Part shown: piece by piece, positions 11,924-23,942 of the stretch
Numbering within the stretch: the first letter of the stretch is position 1
How the letters are laid out: each line of letters begins with the position of its first letter
Origin: Bisporella sp. PMI_857
Taxonomy: Eukaryota > Ascomycota > Leotiomycetes > Helotiales > Helotiaceae
Direction of reading: 5' to 3'
NCBI GenBank assembly: GCA_021307315.1
Contig: JAJSPD010000028.1
Coordinates: forward strand, 372,001 to 436,000
DNA length: 64,000 bases
Position numbers and translations under genes: made by a program
The notes under the pieces: generated by a model
Database searches by the model: none
Told to the model about the DNA's origin: nothing
Seen by the model: the letters and a program-made list of their open reading frames with translations, nothing else

Positions 11924-14135
11924 GCCCGAAGCTTGTTGAAAAAAAAGGAGGCAGAGAAGAAAGAGTGGATTCGTTTCTTGTTCGATATTTAGGGATCATG
12001 CATCATAGGAGTTTAAAGTCTGACGCCCCTTCGGGAGTGCGAAGGCGAAGCAAAATGGGAGGGTCAGATTTGCATCTTATGATATACGATGATTTTTGGG
12101 TTTGGGGAGGGGTGGGGGAATAGATACTCCACTACATATTTTTTTCGTTTCTTTTTTTTTTTTCATGATGGGAAAACAAAAACCGGGATAATGGATTAGG
12201 AAACAGGAATTGTATACATGAATATGAAATCACCTTTTTTTTTTTTTGGACCGCCCCCAAATTCTTTGTAGCTTTTGCATTCTGCATGAGATTTAGGAAG
12301 GCGAAGCCGAGAGCCAGGAAGTTGAAAACAAGCGCTTTCTTCGCAAAAATTTTTCGATGCAAATCTAGCTCGCGGCCTGGCTTTTCACCTTTTCTGTGGA
12401 AACCTCTCGCTTGTGCTGAACATCCCCCCCTATCTTAGAAGGAGGATCTATATACAACGCCGCCAACCCGCCGCACGAACATCGAGCATGGCTGCCGTAC
12501 ATCTTCGCCACGACAAGCTTACCCCCGTATCGCCACCGACATCTGTTTCCCCTTCCCTATTACGCAGCCCTGAAACCACACGGCTCCTAGAAGGGGGGGA
12601 GGGATGGCGAGGATCCCACGTGATTTCCCACTTCGCCTCACCCCCCGTCATCGCCTTCCCCCCCCCGACGGCTGGCTCGTATCCAGCTTATACGCATCTA
12701 CCCTGCTTGCTCACGTCCGGGCTTCACGCCCGAACCCGCCCGGCCGCCATGCCGTAGCTCGGCTAGCTCGTTGTGCTAGCTTGTGTGACTCATGGTACGA
12801 TCGAGGCCGAGTTATGGTTTTCGTTAGTCGCGCCGTGGGATAGGGACGTCATTTTTTTTTAAAAAAAATAATCTTTTTTGGGTCAAGTTCCGGAGGATTC
12901 CTTGCTGCGGTCGCGGTAGTGCGGGTAGGGTAGGTGAGTAGGTGAGCATGTGGCATTGCTGTTGGGTTCTGCTAGGTTTTGTCCGGGTTGTAGGCTCATA
13001 TGGGGAGTTTTTTTTGGGGGGGGGGGGGGTTTTGAGAAGGGTTTGGAGGGTTCATTTGGTGCGTTTTGCGGGTTATGTGGTTGGGTTGATTCATATATAT
13101 GCATTTCTTGGTATGGTAGGGGTCTTGGATACTGGAATGCCGTGTATATTGGGTGCAAGATGTCCTCTTGGAGCCACCTGTATTAGCTATTGAAGGATGG
13201 CTTTATATATATTTCGTCACTAGGCACGGTGTGAAGCAAACAACCCTTAGTTTTGGTTAATATTTACTCTTCACGTTTGTAGTGTATTTCGTATCTTAAT
13301 GCTAGACTGCGGAGGAGTCATTACTACAGTGTAGTTTGGTGGGAATGCGCTTCGTTGAATCTGGTCCTCTCTAATAGTTGAATTTTAAGTTGAACCGTAG
13401 CCTTGGGGTTTAACCTAATGAGTTGTGGGTCTTCAAACTAGTTGCTAAGACTAAACTAAGCTTCAACTTTTAGAGTTTACAAAGCTTAACTACCTATTCG
13501 GGAGTCGTAGCTTCATGTTTTAAGTCTTAGCAACTTCGTGAGTCCTTATTTGACCTAGTATGTTGGGATATTAAAATCAATAACTACAGCTGACTGAGTT
13601 ATGGATCCTCGTAAGTTGAGCTCAGAGGTCAAGAATCCAATATGGGTGTCCAATAGTCTACTTAGAGCTGTGTATTAGTTCTTTTTCATAATATTGTTTG
13701 GCGCATGAACTGCTTCCGCTAGTGGAGATGCTAAATTGCGATCTTGTTGCAATTTTGAGGATTTGTCGACTTTATGGTGATGAAGGTATGAAATACGGAT
13801 TGCTAAGAGGATACTCAAGTTTAAAGTGTAGATAGCATGCTGCTAGTTTTTGTGGCTAATATGATTTTAATGGCATCTATTTCGTCTAGTTCGTGCGCCA
13901 TCTACCAAAGCATCGGTACGTTGAGCCAGTTAGGATCTAAATCGTCCGGTCTATTTAGTACGCCTGTTAGTTTAAATGTAAATTCGAGTTATATATTTAC
14001 TTCACTCCTCCTCAATTACAATACATTCTTTCACACCACTATAATTTATAACCTGATATCTCACTTCCATACACACCACGATCTACTGTCTAAAAACATC
14101 TTTCTCCTTCTAAAGTCATCCACCATTACGTATCT
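11924..14135. other. intergenic with homopolymer tracts
   Basis: 2.2 kb without a supported gene. It holds T-rich stretches near 12130-12250, a GC-rich block near 12420-12760 with short open frames on both strands, a T/A tract near 12850, a long G-run near 13017-13030, and an AT-leaning segment from 13200 onward. No domain or repeat family recognised. Confidence 0.5.
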
Positions 14136-14687
14136 ATGGGGCTTTGGCGAACTATCAAAGGCGCATACAAAATGCGCAAACTATCCATCATGGCAACCAA
14201 CAGCGCAGATGAACTCGCCCTCTCGGACGCCCAGTCTCATGAACTTCAGTCCCTCCCACCTGCCCCCAAATCACCGGAAACCCCATCGTCACCAAATAAT
14301 AAGGGGCATTCTTCAGTCCTTAAAAAGAGCAAGGAAGACATTTCTCCCTCAGAACCAACGAAGCCGAACAAGAAGAAAGGCGTGCGCTTTGAGCTTGAGG
14401 CGAAATATAAATTCTTTGACGGGAATGGTTTTGTCTCAGAGGTGAAAGACGGCTCGTATATCATGATGCCAGTCCAATGGGTGAAGAAGGAGGAGAACCG
14501 GCCGAAGTCTCGTGCCCAGCGTGCGCTACACGTAGTGTATGAACTAGAAGGCTTGAATCAGGGTATAGGGTCAGGTGATCTTGAGGAGGACATAGCTGAG
14601 GAAATTAATATAGTTGATCTCGAGACGTTGGAGTCGCTTCTTGATGAGATGGTGACGGAGCAGAAGAAACCTATTTTGGCTGGTTGA
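14136..14687 (+). CDS. unknown protein, 183 aa, with RVxF-like motif
   Basis: A single-exon frame of 183 codons that I do not recognise. The N-terminal half is Ser/Pro/Lys-rich and likely disordered. The middle has a Lys-rich stretch leading into KKGVRFEL, which fits the RVxF pattern by which proteins dock onto PP1 phosphatase (pattern only). The C-terminal third is acidic and helical (IVDLETLESLLDEM). No signal peptide or membrane span. Codon 13 is another ATG that could be the true start. The frame is intact and ends well before any neighbour, which favours a real gene. Confidence 0.6.
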   Translation: MGLWRTIKGAYKMRKLSIMATNSADELALSDAQSHELQSLPPAPKSPETPSSPNNKGHSSVLKKSKEDISPSEPTKPNKKKGVRFELEAKYKFFDGNGFVSEVKDGSYIMMPVQWVKKEENRPKSRAQRALHVVYELEGLNQGIGSGDLEEDIAEEINIVDLETLESLLDEMVTEQKKPILAG

Positions 14688-15998
14688 CATAAATCGCAGT
14701 ATAGCCTATAGCTCGGGGGATGGGAGATTTTGAGGTTGTATATCCTAACGGAGTCATTAATCCTGACCGCATGACTAGAGAATTTGCACCTACAACATGT
14801 CGCATACCTGCAGAAATAGAGAATCAAACACATATATCAGCAGCATTATGAAGAGTTTTAGAATATTAGAGAAATAGAGTTGTGGCTCAGAACGACCGCG
14901 ATCAAGTGAATGGTCTTTCAAATTAAAACATGTGTTTAAATAATTTGAATATGATAAATGACTTCACTCGCTCTAATATTAGTAATTAGATCTAGATATG
15001 TTAATGCACGCATTAGGAATTCCAATCCAGCCTTCTCCGATCACTATACTGAGAATTTGAAGTTTGGACTCTGAGACACACCACAACTTTGAGCAAAGAG
15101 CCCCAGTTTAGATATGCTCTAGGAACACTGGCTCAGAGTATTTACTTTGGTTCCTCTGAACTTTTATCACACACTCTACAAATGCATCGCATTTTCTATG
15201 AAGGGCAATCATTGGTTACGTCGGATACGTTTTCACAAGGGTCCTACATCGCCAAATGCAGTACGAACATCATACCCAAAACCCGTGCCAATGGCTAGAC
15301 TTGGAATACACGTTAAGCGTATGTTGTGTCCCCCGAAGCCCAATTACTTCGCCCGGCTAAATGGAACCATTCAATTGTTACTTTGGATGATTGCTCATTG
15401 GTTGCCAAGACAGCCGCTGACCAGCAACCAGCCCGTGAGCTGGCCCCTTAAATAAGCGATAGATAGGCGAGCTCGGATGTCTTGATCTTCAGCAGGATCT
15501 TCCATCCTTTGTTTTTATAGATATTCATGTAATCTGATCTTTTGAATACCATAATCCAAGCTCAATCATTACGCTGATGTTTTATAAGCCACATTTCAGA
15601 TTATGACGTAAACCAGCACTAGGACGACGGCATACCCCTCCACGGCCTTTTCTCCACAGATCATAAAACACCGACCCCTTATCGCTCTCCTCATACCATC
15701 CTCATACCATCCTCATATATCACCGACGCGCCATTGGGTCCTTTTATTGAGTTTCGGCAGTTCAATATCAAACGTCACAACGAGGGTTATGCGCCTGCAA
15801 GGCACCCCAGCATCTGGGGGCACCCTCGCTACCCCGCACGCTCGGAGCGGAAACAGGCAGATTGGCAACAACTGCAGTCAGCAGGCATATGGTAGCCTGA
15901 GGTGACAAATATCGAGTGCTTGCTGAAGATTTATATCGGATGGTTCGCGACGCGTTTCTAAGGTTTCTGAGCGTAGTGATTCATAGAAGACGTGCAAG
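14688..15998. other. intergenic, no supported gene
   Basis: 1.3 kb before the MFS transporter. A short direct repeat of CATCCTCATAC-type units lies near 15690-15715. The last 250 bp contain GC-rich patches that may belong to the transporter promoter. No gene seen. Confidence 0.5.
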
Positions 15999-18016
15999 AT
16001 GCCTATTGACTTGAAAATCGAAGAGCCGAAGACCAGGCATTTGGTGAGGAGGTATGTTTTATTCTGACTATAACATGTTTCGAGTCTCCTTGATATATAT
16101 GCGATGATTGAGTAGTGCGTTGGCTAATCTTTTGTAGCCATGCACACGAGGAAGATATTCCGGGCACGGTCAATTTGAATGCTGTTGGTGAGCCGCGGCC
16201 CAGAGAATATTTATAATCCAATTGGCTTTTACCGGTTCTGACTACCTCTGCCAGAGGGCGATGATACGTATCTCGGTCAAGCGCTCTTCCCAGTTCCATC
16301 TGAGGATCCCAATGATCCTCTACAGGTACTTCCTTGCTCTAAAAGTTTTCTCGTCATATTTCGACTCACGAAAGTATAGTGGGAGTTATGGAAGAAGAAT
16401 ATGATACTGGTAGTTGTGTCAGTATATTCGTTCCTTGGCAATTCAGCATTAGTCGGCCCATCCGTGTATATCGGTATCTATTCAGCAGAATTTGGAGTCA
16501 GTCCCGCCGTTGCTTCCGGCCTGATCTCATATCCTAATTTGTGTTTTGGTTTTGGTAAGTCGGGTGGGTAGGTCTCCTTGCTGAGCAGTGAGTCTAATTC
16601 TTCAGGCACTCTCGTTCTTGCGCCTTTGTACCTTAAAATTGGAAGACGACCTGTGATGCTTGGTTCCCTGATCATTGTAAGTCTTATACTCCTGGCGTAC
16701 ATGTGTAAACTAACCTGCTCCAGTTCGTAGTTGGCCTTATCGGCGCATCCCAAGCAACGTCCTTCGCTGGCTTAATGGTGGCACGCTGTTTCCACGCGTT
16801 CGGCTCCGGAGTCTGCGAGGCTCTCCCTGTCCAACTTGTAAACGACGTCTTCTTCCTCCACGAGCGGGGTTCTAGAATCGGCTACTATACGGTCTGTCTC
16901 TGTCTCGGTGCCACTGGTCCTCTTTACGCAGGATATATGTTGGCGGGTGGGTATTCGTGGCGCTTGTTCTTCTACGTGGAGATCGCGTTCGCCGGCGCTC
17001 TGCTTGTGCTAGCTTTCTTTGTGGTTGAAGAGTCGTCTTACAAGAGAAAGGTAGTAAATGAGGCATACTCGCACACGAGTGATGAGGAGAAGCATACCAA
17101 AATTGAGGGCCATGTTGTTTCTCACAATGAAGAGGTCCCACGGCGGAAGTCGTTTGTTAGTACGCTAAAGCCTTGGAGCCCGATTGATTACGAGTCTGAA
17201 TTTTTCTTAACAATGGCAAGATCTTTCACGCATTTTGCTGTGCCGGCTGTGTTTTGGGTCATTACTACTTATGGTGAGTTTAGGTGTGCGTATCCTTTTT
17301 TGTGTGACGGCAAACTGAGTTGTGCACAGGTATCTATATCGGGCTCGGGGCATTAGCTTTCAACTACACGTTTCCCATCAAGATCACGGCACCACCATAT
17401 AACTGGAAAACGGTTCGTTTCCCTCCCTTTTCTCTTTGCGGTCTAACAATTTCAGGAAAATTCTGGCCTTATAGCCGTTGCAAACGCAGTTGGCTTCTTC
17501 TCTGCCATCCCCTTAACCTTCACCTCCGACCGGCTCGCCGCCTACCTTACCAAGAAGAACGGCATGATCCGAGAAGCTGAGATGCGTCTGGGAGTTCTCT
17601 ACCCCGCAATGCTCATCGCGCCTGCTGGACTCCTCGTCTACGGCTTTACTGCCGAACGCGATCTCCACTGGATCGGCTACTTCTTCGGTGTTGCGATGTG
17701 CAATTGGGGCGCCTACTTCTACTTCACGACTACGCTCGCTTACGCGGTTGATAGCTATAACAGCGACATGAGCGAGATGCTGATCGCGATGAACCTGGGA
17801 AAGCAGGCGATTAGCTTTGGAATGGGGAGTTATCTCCTAGATTGGATACTGAATAGAGGATACGCGGTCGTTATCGCGGGGATTTTTGGCGGAGTGCTTT
17901 TGGCGAATAATTTGGCGGTCTTTGTGTTTGCGTTCTGGGGGAAGAGGATTAGAATTGCAACTAGTAGAAATTGGCTTGGAGGTTTACATAAGAGTGCCAA
18001 AAAGGGACAGGTCTAA
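15999..18016 (+). CDS. MFS transporter (DHA1-like)
   Basis: Eight exons: 15999-16051, 16138-16187, 16255-16325, 16380-16554, 16606-16676, 16724-17273, 17330-17412, 17456-18016; 537 aa with all phases consistent. A hydrophilic N-terminus ends in the DPNDPLQW motif that precedes the first helix of DHA1-type fungal transporters. About 12 membrane helices follow, with the conserved loop IGRRPVML after helix 2 and a central hydrophilic loop (about 250-300). Plasma-membrane proton antiporter for small molecules, substrate unknown (family knowledge). Its 3' end faces the FAD monooxygenase gene 271 bp away, which suggests but does not prove a shared substrate. Confidence 0.93.
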
Positions 18017-18287
18017 ATGTGTGGGTTGTGGAATTTTCAGAGTGTTTATTTGAGGAGTGTTTACAGAAAAAACGTTTCGAGATTCGAAATTGCCTTCATC
18101 ATTCGCTTACCTTATTCAAACATGCGGAATTATCTAAATAAAAAGAGCAACAGATAAAGTTATGTCCTCTAGTTCTTATCTTATCTCGTAACTTCTGTAT
18201 ATCTATCTACTTGTTGTTGGCCGCTCAGTCTTTCCAATATTGCCTAAAATCATGGCAAATCTTATATGTATCCTAAACACAGTCAGC

Positions 18288-19512
18288 TCATTTTATACCA
18301 CAATTCGGCGAGTTACCTACCACGTCAAGCTCTTTCTTTGTCTCCACGTCCGTCTCCGCTTTCTTCGCCAATTTCAGAAATTCGTCTGTCTCCACCGCGG
18401 TGTCCGGATCAGTAGCACTAACCCGTAAGAAATTATTGCTGCTGTATGAATTGATATATCCATGCCACATCTCCCTTCTCACCTCGTCATACTTATCCAA
18501 AATCTCATCACCTGCTTTTCCTTTTACTATCCCCTCAAAACACTCACCAAGGCCGCCTACATCAACGAGCCCGCCCGTCAAACCGAGGCCACCAAAAGGG
18601 TTCACTAAATGTGCTGCATCAGCAGCCAGAAGAATCCTCCCGACGCGAAATCTGTCGGCACAGCGTTGGTGGATCCGGTATGGACCAATGGAAAGGCATT
18701 TGTACTCTCCTGGATCCGGATTACCTGGGAGGATACGCTTATATTTGGCGGGCTGGTTCGCTATTACCTCTTCCAATGTCAGGTTCGTGTCCTCGCCATA
18801 AGAAACGCGCCACATTCCATCCGTCGTGATTCTGGCTGCCAGATGGTAATCCTCGGGATGAATGATGAAGTTTATATCATCGTATCCAAACTTCTCCAGC
18901 GGATAGTAGACATTGGTAGCTACAACCTGTGCATGCCACGTTTTCCCTGGGAAATCACTCCCAAAAAGACTCTTTCTTACGCTACTATTCGCTCCATCAC
19001 ACCCACAGAGGTAATCCCCTTCGACCTTCTCTCCATTCTCAAGTTCCGCCCATGCTTTCTCTGCATCTTGCCCTGTTCCCACTACTTTTGAGTTCCATCT
19101 TAAGTCTATATTCTCATTTCCGATTACATGATCCGCTACCAACAATTTCGCCAGCGGTCCCAGCGGAAGGACTGTTAGAGCGTCTTCTGAATAAGAAGGT
19201 GCGCAGTCATAAACAGTAGCAATACGTTCTCCATTGGCTTTGCGCCAAGATGTATCCTTCGGAATGAAACCATCACGTCGGATATCGTCAAGCACGCCGG
19301 CTTCCCGCAGCACACGGACTGCAGAGGGTGCATACATTGCTGCTCGAGGACGCTCGTCGACTGTTGATGCCGCTTCGAGGATTATCACTTTGATTCCGTG
19401 TCTTGCGAGGATAAGGGCTAGGACTAAGCCTGATGGCCCCGCACCAACTATTACTACCTAATTTTTATTAATACATATTTTGGAAACATACTTCTAGCGG
19501 ACTCACCTTCAT
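18288..19512 (-). CDS. FAD-dependent monooxygenase (PHBH-type)
   Basis: The first coding exon is only six bases (19512-19507, Met-Lys); a 49-bp intron leads to 19457-18288, giving 391 aa. The dinucleotide-binding motif VIVGAGPSGL sits at the very start. The DG motif is present as CGCDGANSSVRK. The third FAD motif reads LLAADAAHLVNPFGGLGL, with Ala where most relatives have Gly before Asp. This fits flavoprotein hydroxylases acting on aromatic or polyketide substrates with NAD(P)H and O2 (family knowledge); the substrate is unknown. It is a little short for the family. No membrane anchor is seen. Convergent with the MFS transporter. Confidence 0.9.
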
Positions 19513-20203
19513 TGTTGCTGTGAAATAGTAAATCAAAGTGCAAACAATTCAGAACTGACAATGCATGGTGTAAAGAGGAACGGCTCGGGAGACCTTGTAC
19601 ATTTTGATAGCTATCTGATTGAGCGTCAAGCCATACCCCGCATCACCCACACTTTCAAGAGCTGCTTGTCCTTTACCCGGGAATATCGATGTGCCACAGG
19701 CATATATCCGAGCCGACAACTCCTTGTTTTAATTAAAAAATAATTGCCGATGATTTTTAGTCGAGTGACCTTATTTGAATCCACTAAACGCCACCTCGTC
19801 CCATTTCAAGCCCTCTTCTGCATTGGGAGTTTGGACATATTTTATGTTTTGGAAGCCGTATATATTGGTTTAGTCTGAAAATATAGAACAACAAGACTAT
19901 CGTCAGATATGGCAAGCTCAAGGACTGCATCCTGATGGATTGTTTGAAATCTCCGAGTGAAACTGTCTGGTATCAAGGACCCTCGTCAAGCTATACACGA
20001 AGTTTGCTCAACGGGATTTCATTGCACAATGATATATAATCAATTATAAAAACCCCAATTAAGGAAGATTCGATCAAACTCTTGACTTCATTGCATCGCT
20101 CTATCTTGTCTCCATCCTTTCCTAGGATAGTTTGATTTCGTCTTCAAAAAGTTCATCCTATCCCCAAGCAAACCACATCAAAATCAAAGGCCAGCAAACA
20201 ATC
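19513..20203. other. intergenic, FAD monooxygenase promoter side
   Basis: About 690 bp upstream of the minus-strand monooxygenase and downstream of the next minus gene. One 60-codon frame (19561-19743) looks like chance. Nothing else seen. Confidence 0.5.
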
Positions 20204-20613
20204 CTAATACAGCCCAATAACAATATCACCGCGAATCCTCGCTGTGAGATGGACTTCAGCCTCCAGATCTAGCTTGATACCGACCATCAAACCAGCGCTC
20301 TTCAGCTTTCCGTCGTCATCGGTTGCACCCCTGAGGAGACCTCCTATTTCTGTGTTAGCTCTGTTCTCATCATGAGATGACAAATGGGCTTACCAGCAGG
20401 AGCTCGGAGTCCGGCAGAAGTTGGAAGTGACGGGAGGGAAGAAACGGGGCCTTTTCCTTGCGTGGTGAGGGACTTGCGTCCTCCGGTTGCGCGCTCATCA
20501 TCGCTGGAGGCAGGCGAGTAATTGGCGCCTGAGGTTTGGTTGTATGTCGCACTGAAAATTTTAGTTACAAACTTGAGTAAGGGGACCAAATATCAAGCTT
20601 ACGTGGATGCCAT
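20204..20613 (-). CDS. conserved small fungal protein, unknown function
   Basis: Three exons, 20613-20603 (11 bases), 20551-20394 and 20343-20204, give 102 aa in consistent phase. The N-terminus is Ser/Gly/Thr-rich and probably disordered. The C-terminus is a compact block (GIKLDLEAEVHLTARIRGD, ending IVIGLY) that I remember as a conserved short tail in ascomycete proteins of unknown role. No signal peptide, membrane span or catalytic motif. The tiny first exon explains why a simple frame scan misses the start. Confidence 0.75.
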
Positions 20614-21369
20614 TTTAATTTTTAAAAAGGATTATATATGCGTTGTGGGGGTGACTTGATGAGAATGGAATGAAAATTAGAATAAGTGATGTATTGAACT
20701 TTCCAGAAGTCTTGAGTCGATACGGAAAAAAAGATGGGATGAAAGATCTCGCCTGGAGAATCTGAAGCGAAGAATGAGTGATGGTGATGAGTTTCTTTTT
20801 GAGAGAGAAGCGAGGTCATTTATACACCTCGAAACAGCAAGCAAAGCCCTTGCTAGCCATCTTTCGAGCCCAGGATCTAGACAGCTCATCCACCCTTGAC
20901 GAGTGGCACGGCAATAAATTCCAAAACAGAAAGTCGTCTCTCGACTAAGCACCTTGTCAGAGAATCATCTGAGGTACTGTCCTAAAAGGGTTCTACATTT
21001 GATATTGGCTTCTGGAATATTGATAAAATTAGCAATGTATAGCTTGACAGCCCTTGTAACCGAAAATAAGCTCATAATAATGGGTTCATGTTTTAAAGTT
21101 GTCGACTTAGGGGTCCAGAAGTCGTCCGAGGATTTGCGTTTGCGCTTGGCATCAAGGTCCGTGATGGCTCCAGCGTATGATTTATCCATGCCCTTGGCCA
21201 TGTTATGCGGCTCTGATACCTGAAACAAGTATGCCGCCTCCTGTAGAGGCTACAAGAGTTGATTAATGGGACGATACTCGACTACCTGCTTGAAACTATT
21301 GAATCCAATATTCAAAATTCCTATCAAATTCCACTACTGTACACGCTGAACAAGTTCACAAAAACGAAA
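20614..21369. other. divergent intergenic region
   Basis: About 750 bp between the small conserved gene (minus) and the next plus-strand gene. Open frames on both strands lack recognisable domains. It must hold both promoters. Confidence 0.45.
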
Positions 21370-22080
21370 ATGACATCTATGCTCATAGCACTAGTTACTT
21401 GCCCAGCTTTACTTGGAGTTAATGAGTCAATTCGGCAAGGTCAATCAAAAGACAGGAAGGAAGAGCATCGTGCTAGAAGATGCAACCTCATCGTCAGCTG
21501 CGTTTCTCCCTCTTCAAGAAGTAGAGAGATCGATCATCGTCAGGTCGTGTTAAGAGATAATAAGGTGAGTTTTATAGTTGTACTTGTCGACCTACTATTT
21601 ATAACAATAAGGCTAACAAGCTTTTAATCATAGTTATATATAAATACAGGAGGTCAGAGCCGTTTTAGTCATCCCTTTGCAGGCTATTATCTTCCATACC
21701 CCGACACGGAATATGAGGGAATGGTATCGACGATATGTGCTGGTCCGCCCGTCATGAACTGGATTTACATAGACAAAGAGACGTATGAAGTGAAATATGG
21801 TGTTAGAGTCGACGCTCAGCCTAATATTACTGGTCCCTTTAGCTGCACTAGGCAGGACAGGAGAGTGACTTTGGAAGGTTGGGAGGGCTTCGTAGCGGTC
21901 AGAGAAGAGCATGAGGATGGAGAGGTGGCGTGGCAACTATATTTCGACAGAGATGATGATGGATTAATGGCCAAGCTGGGACCCCGAAAGGTGGTGCTAG
22001 AGGTAGAACTCATGCGCACGGAGAAAAGAATGGCCCGGCCAGAAGGACCTCAGGGCTGGCAGAAGCCTGAAGGTTCATAG
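21370..22080 (+). CDS. conserved fungal protein, unknown function
   Basis: Two exons, 21370-21564 and 21634-22080, give 213 aa; the intron has a GCTAAC branch point and keeps phase 0. The conserved part begins with EHRARRCNLIVSC, continues across the splice into LPYPDTEYEG, then PPVMNWIYIDKETYEVKYG, TRQDRRVTLEGWEGF and an acidic FDRDDDGL stretch. I recognise this block from many ascomycete proteins annotated only as hypothetical. The frame is open further upstream to 21259, and the N-terminus before EHRARR is not conserved as far as I can tell, so the start is uncertain. No signal peptide. A protein-binding role is a guess. Confidence 0.7.
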
Positions 22081-22835
22081 TAAACTTTGTTCAATGTCTG
22101 TGCATTCTTCAAGCGGTGAGAACGCAGTATTGTGTACCTCATTTTCAGGTCTCCTTCGTTGAAATAAAGGTTAAGTAAGTCTGGAACACTTCCGTAGCGG
22201 CACCTGTCAGACCCACCACTCTCGTCGCTAAATATTGCGCTAAACCCCCATCTCCGCGAGCATTTTCCATACCGTGTCGTCTTATGGAAATCAGGTCATA
22301 AATCTCACGAGTCTCGATTAGACCCTTGTAGAACATAGAACCTTCTCCAAGCCGATACCAAACACTGGACGAACTCTTATCTCTGCAACGACGGCTTTTT
22401 TTTTCATTGATAGTTTTAATAGCGTAATTCCCGACACAATCTTTGACCGCTATCACAACATGGGCTTATGCGAATACTTTAAGTCTCTATTAAATATTAA
22501 ATTAATTTAGTGGTATCTTGACTCTACTGAGCTGTATCAGGATTTGCGGCAATCAAATTCATGCTGCGAGCAACTCATACCATTCCTAGAACGATACTTG
22601 TTTCCAGGAGAAAGCTTAACAATAAACCCTTGTGCCGATCTCAGGGATATCCATCCTACATGAAAATGGAGAGAGGTCTCGTACCATGTAAGCAGAACGT
22701 TTTGGGTAGGTGGAGACACGTTATGGCAGTCTTGGGAATTGCTAGAGGCCTCAAATCGCCACTTCACAATGCAAAGTTGTGAGTCTAGCAGCCATAATTT
22801 CAAATATTCTACAAAATAACAAAATTCTATTTCAG
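22081..22835. other. intergenic, no supported gene
   Basis: 750 bp. Minus-strand frames at 22145-22456 and 22537-22986 have no recognisable content, and the second overlaps the next gene. The sequence ends in TTCAG just before the next ATG, so a 5'-UTR intron may end there. Confidence 0.45.
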
Positions 22836-23942
22836 ATGGAATCAACACCAGTATATCAGGACTCGCCAACAAGCTCGGCCAGAAGTTCATACTCTTCAGT
22901 GTTTTCGAGGCCACTACATGTCTCGCGGAGCTCTTTTGGTTCGATATCAGAGGTCGATGGTAGTTCAAAACCATCCGAGAGTACACGCTTCAACTGGCTG
23001 GAGAGAAAATCTAGCTTTTCAAGAAGGCCTCCGCCCTTGGTGACAAGTGTAGCCCGAAGGTCTAGAGGAAATTCATTGGCGCGACAATTGAAAGAGGCAA
23101 CTGAAGCGGAGCCCGGGGAAGCAAAGCAAGGAAGTGAAAACAATCTTAGAAGCGGGACAACAGTTCTGAGTGAGTTGAAGGATGTTAAAGAAATCATCTG
23201 CGTCGCTTTTGGTGCATTTGATAGATTTTATATTGGCTGGGAAGATTTAACTGGAATATACCATCAAGGTAGAAAAACCATACCTTTTTCTCGAATTTTA
23301 TGCTGACATATGAAAGAGAGACAAAACCTACCTGAAAAGCTCGAGAAATGGTTGTTCTCTTCTACAGGTGAAACTCGGCACATCCCCACTCTGCAAGTGT
23401 CTTTCGGCTCGCAGGACGAGTTCTATGCTTCTGACCGAGATGGCAAGTTATCAAACCGGGAAACTGCCTCTCCTCAGATCAGCAGTGAGAATGAGTTTGT
23501 GGAAACACAACATACAGCCAGAAAGAAAGCCCATAGTATAAGCAGTCCCGGATTGCCCCCAGATCCTGCCAACAATTTCCATGCACCCAAATTAGAGCGG
23601 AGGAGAACAGATTTGATTACCAGGAGAGAATTCAAGGGCCGTTCTCCTACAAGGGAGAAACGACGGAGCATTATCGTCGAAGGCGTCTCATTTGAGCAGC
23701 CACAAAAGCAAGCACCCCTTGCACAAAGATACATAGACATATTCCCAAGACCAGGATACGTTGATGCATGCGTACAGACAGAGATAACGTGGCTGGAGAG
23801 CGAGAGATGTTTCAATCAGGAGCCTCAGGCATATGATTTGCATTCATCTTTTGATAGCGAAATGCAGAGTTCGATACATATTGGGACGATGCAAGATTTT
23901 TGCCGCATGGGCGACCTAGGAGATGCTTTGGGGTTTGTCTGA
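22836..23942 (+). CDS. conserved fungal protein, unknown function
   Basis: Two exons, 22836-23268 and 23317-23942, give 352 aa with phase 1 kept across a 48-bp intron. A Ser/Arg-rich disordered N-terminus leads to a conserved core spanning the intron: VKEIICVAFGAFDRFYIGWE, then LPEKLEKWLF and IPTLQVSFGSQDEFYASD. The rest is basic and low in complexity. I have seen this core in ascomycete hypothetical proteins but know no function. No signal peptide or membrane helix. The ATG follows directly after a CAG, so a longer transcript with an upstream exon is possible. Confidence 0.7.
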
